A DNA stretch of 24,895 nt from Planctomycetota bacterium (GTDB taxonomy: Bacteria; Planctomycetota; GCA-002687715; DRQF01): the NCBI GenBank assembly GCA_020639295.1, contig JACKGY010000022.1:1-24895 (forward strand). The letters run 5' to 3'. The notes under the pieces are model-generated. The model searched no databases, had not been told where the DNA came from, and saw nothing but the letters and a program-made list of their open reading frames with translations. This document shows, piece by piece, positions 23,801-24,895 of the stretch. Every line of letters starts with the position of its first letter. The stretch's first letter is position 1. The position numbers and the translations under genes were made by a program.

Positions 23801-24531
23801 TTGAGGTAGTGGGCGCCACCGAGGAGCGAGGCCGCACTGATGCTGAAGTTGCCGCTCACGCCTCCGGGCACGAGCCTCACCGCGGCCGGACTCGAGTTGC
23901 CGGTGGCGCTGTTGTTGGTGAAGGTCGCCAAGGCCTGCAGGGGGCAATTGATGACCGGGATCGTTCCATTGACGAAGCTCGTCCCGGTGACCGTCGCGGC
24001 GCCGACGAGGAGGTAGTCGATGCCGGCGGTGGTGAACTCGCGGAAGACGCAATCGGTGACCGTCGTGCCCGGCGTGGGATCGAGTCTCAGGCCGGCGAAT
24101 CCGGACTGCCCGGGGTAGCGAACCTCGAGGCCGGTGAGCGAGGCCGTGCCGCCGACGAGGTTGACGCCTCGCCACCAGCCCGGACCGCCGGTGCTGGGCC
24201 CGTCGCCGTTGGTGTCACCGCCGGCGGAGTCGTCGCGGATGTCGGTGAAGATCGCCGGGTTGCCGGCATTCGCGACGACCGCCAGGTGTCCATTCACCAC
24301 GCACTGGGTCGACGAGGCGAACTTGACGATGGTCCCTGGCTGGACCGTGAGGGTCTGGCCGGTCGGAACGGTGATGGTGCCGGAGACGTGATAGACCGTC
24401 CCGGTGAGAAGCGGACCGCCGCTGCCGTCCGAGACGGAACCGGACAGGACGATCTGCGCGCTGGCGGCGGTGGCCAGGACGTGGACGAAGACCGACAGTA
24501 GGACCATGGTCCAGGGGCGGGGCATGTTCAT
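20869..24531 (-). CDS. Giant secreted right-handed beta-helix protein, five-module paralog
   Basis: A 1220-residue protein. The ATG at 24531 and another at 24525 are both possible starts; the ribosome binding site (GAGAAG) is weak. A signal peptide spans about 1-25 (TMVLLSVFVHVLATAASA, cleavage before Q26). Five Asp/Gly-rich loops start at about residues 100, 295, 492, 689 and 887, a strikingly even period of 195-198. Between them are beta-helix repeats rich in Thr, Asn, Gly and Val, with recurrent phrases such as SGFAGLRL, TGNS and INGVIEL. An ADPLFVDAPNGDLRLQ...SPCIDAGDF segment and the shared C-terminal domain (PVTIPNDPYAVGYQIGVQMG) end the protein. It has two more modules than its downstream paralogs. 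No enzyme motif is seen. Confidence 0.92.
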   Translation of the reverse strand: MNMPRPWTMVLLSVFVHVLATAASAQIVLSGSVSDGSGGPLLTGTVYHVSGTITVPTGQTLTVQPGTIVKFASSTQCVVNGHLAVVANAGNPAIFTDIRDDSAGGDTNGDGPSTGGPGWWRGVNLVGGTASLTGLEVRYPGQSGFAGLRLDPTPGTTVTDCVFREFTTAGIDYLLVGAATVTGTSFVNGTIPVINCPLQALATFTNNSATGNSSPAAVRLVPGGVSGNFSISAASLLGGAHYLNGSITINAGATVTIGAGVIFKAAGSGVAVNVDGTLICIGTPGNEVVFTSVHDDTRGGDTNMNGGATSPAKGEWRGLAFGPLSDQSQLNHTVLSYTGQSGFAAIELNDADIAMDYCLIDHSLQAGVDLNGGGSLPVIKHSHFDDVLQPIAAASFPALEQFVNNTSANCTAFTAITVSQSSFGGTLAIDPTNLIGGVLGLTSSVNFGVGSDITIDGGVVVKMIPNGGRIVFSGLTHLNGGGGEIVFTTQRDDGYGGDTDANGATPITSGYWRGLNFPASASGSVVDNVRVRLAGQSAFPGVAIAGANMTLTNSTIEDCTNDALSLENTFSTPTVTGCAFDRCGIAVDDLFLDSLVNFSGNTATGNSIRDLIQVDQRVLTTSIALGTTNVINGVIELAGSQTIGAAGSLTLGAGLILKSTLSGSQFVVDGTLICNGTPALPVVFTDLADDGWGGDSNKDGPSSGTPGGWRGLSLRQGSDASILDHVVLRHAGQTGFAGVEVASTSFTMRDSRIEACSAAAVDFNGLAATPSIRDCRFDGNAYAMRGLRWDNLVNVAFNQATGNAVYDSPLVEFTAVAGSAEVSARAMIAGAIVFEVGPALGSGSHLTFGRGLVLKAASTSARITDGSGVIDIEGSGLEPVVFTSVADDDWGGDTNKNGPSAGVPGAWRGIGIFSPSSCVVRHVRIRYSGNSGFEGLFCGSSGASLDGVRAEHCGAGGISISSAGAPLDNLVAHDCAGSGIAMNGPAGIHQPLRFATVTGCGNGISLGTWTAPVLSSISWGNTTNYVNATAANLFQSNGSAVLAGTNGNIDADPLFVDAPNGDLRLQATSPCIDAGDFALGVIVAGDHDEFSRVTDHDLDGTVGADMGAHEFCNWEMSFTGQPRIGSSMTFTLTGMPAFTVISIALLDYEYYYPPYGMVLCGSPLTLVHQDIWYVNYGYPVTIPNDPYAVGYQIGVQMGCAVYGNTLVGNIANLYRGVIGD
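21802..24234 (-). repeat. Five evenly spaced Asp/Gly-rich module motifs
   Basis: Copies lie at about 24166-24234, 23575-23649, 22987-23058, 22399-22467 and 21802-21873. Their start-to-start distances are 585, 591, 591 and 594 bases. Each encodes DD-(2)-GGD(T/S)-x-x-(D/N)G followed by W-R-G; copies 2 and 3 replace the DGPS part with NGGATS and NGATPI. The repeat unit is about 197 residues, as in the two shorter paralogs. Confidence 0.88.
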
Positions 24532-24765
24532 GGCGCTTCTCGCTGGGGGTGGCGATCGGGTACCTGCGATCGGCGCGAGGATACCCTCCGCCCCCCCTGG
24601 AAGGGAAGCACTGAGTATCGAGTCGCGATGAGATCTTGCGGTGGTCGTCGCAACCGGGGTCCGGCGCCCTGGTTGTGCCCGGTCGCGCGGCTGCGATCCG
24701 ACCGCGCGAAGTCGAGAATGTGTGGGCGTCCGGATCGCTCCGGACGCCCGTCCACGGCAGGGCCG
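24532..24765 (-). other. Intergenic region upstream of the five-module gene
   Basis: No gene is supported. On the minus strand TATCCT (plus 24578-24583) is a possible -10 element 46 bases before the ATG at 24531, with only a weak -35 (TTCCCT, plus 24602-24607). The right end holds the terminator hairpin of the next gene, so the five-module gene probably has its own promoter. Confidence 0.4.
24724..24749 (-). terminator. Terminator hairpin after the partial fourth beta-helix gene
   Basis: A perfect 11-base stem, GGGCGTCCGGA-TCGC-TCCGGACGCCC, lies 16 bases beyond the stop of the gene at the right edge. Only scattered T residues follow on the minus strand. It closely resembles the hairpin at 15624-15651. 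Confidence 0.75.
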
Positions 24766-24895
24766 TCAGTCGCGGATCACGCCGCGCCAGAGGCTGCTGC
24801 AGTTGCCAACCATGAGGTTGCCGTAGACCGCGCAGCCCATCTGGATCCCGATCTCGTAGCCGACCGCGAAGGGATCGTTGGGGATCGTGATCGGG
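24766..24895 (-). CDS. Partial fourth secreted beta-helix paralog (C-terminal 42 residues)
   Basis: The minus-strand frame enters from the right edge and stops with TGA at 24766-24768. The visible end (PITIPNDPFAVGYEIGIQMG, then CAVYGNLMVGNCSSLWRGVIRD) aligns without gaps with the last residues of the five-module protein (PVTIPNDPYAVGYQIGVQMG and so on), so it is a close paralog carrying the same C-terminal domain. The number of modules and the signal peptide lie outside the window. Confidence 0.9.
   Translation of the reverse strand, partial: PITIPNDPFAVGYEIGIQMGCAVYGNLMVGNCSSLWRGVIRD

Noticed and set aside
21802..24234. CRISPR-like or satellite DNA repeats
   Set aside because: The spacing is regular, but the intervening 0.6 kb is coding and itself homologous; these are protein modules.
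16094..24501. Long plus-strand frames (719, 785 and 978 codons) across the beta-helix array
   Set aside because: They mirror the repeated minus-strand genes, which have signal peptides, ribosome binding sites and conserved domains. The apparent similarity among the plus frames comes from the repeats on the other strand.

Overview
The window is GC-rich bacterial DNA with dense genes and small intergenic gaps. No rRNA, tRNA, CRISPR array or transposase is visible. Three things fit a Planctomycetota-like or similarly complex environmental bacterium: eukaryote-style Ser/Thr kinases fused to other domains, FGE-fold proteins, and very large secreted beta-helix proteins with a C-terminal domain carrying an 'IPNDPAxVG' motif. 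That placement is inferred from remembered family distributions, not from a marker gene.

Left region (413-11449): a probable signalling module. On the plus strand come a three-helix membrane protein, a soluble SPFH/band-7 coiled-coil protein with a zinc ribbon, a zinc-finger protein with an FHA-like domain, and a large protein that joins a Ser/Thr kinase, a P-loop GTPase, one membrane helix and a C2-like domain. Next is a protein that may be a GTPase-associated (GAP1-like) partner, then a kinase that carries an IF-2 N-terminal domain in front and an FGE-fold domain behind. A convergent minus-strand gene encodes a zinc ribbon plus a second copy of that FGE-fold domain. A partial gene may diverge at the extreme left edge. 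Together these suggest a phosphorylation- and GTP-controlled assembly at the membrane. This is the best candidate for a little-described system.

Middle region (11556-15593): housekeeping genes. A metallophosphoesterase (minus) diverges from a short CinA/MoCF-domain protein (plus), which ends in a clear intrinsic terminator. Then come an ArsR-type regulator fused to a SAM-dependent methyltransferase and, overlapping it by 4 bases, S-adenosylhomocysteinase. The layout resembles SahR-type control of the SAM/SAH cycle. The leader before the regulator holds several short inverted repeats.

Right region (15692-24895): a head-to-tail minus-strand array of four paralogous secreted beta-helix proteins, the last cut by the window edge. 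The three complete ones hold 3, 3 and 5 copies of an Asp/Gly-rich motif spaced about 197 residues apart. All four end in the same C-terminal domain. Hairpins lie in the gaps after each member, and two of these hairpins are near-identical in sequence with one compensated base-pair change.
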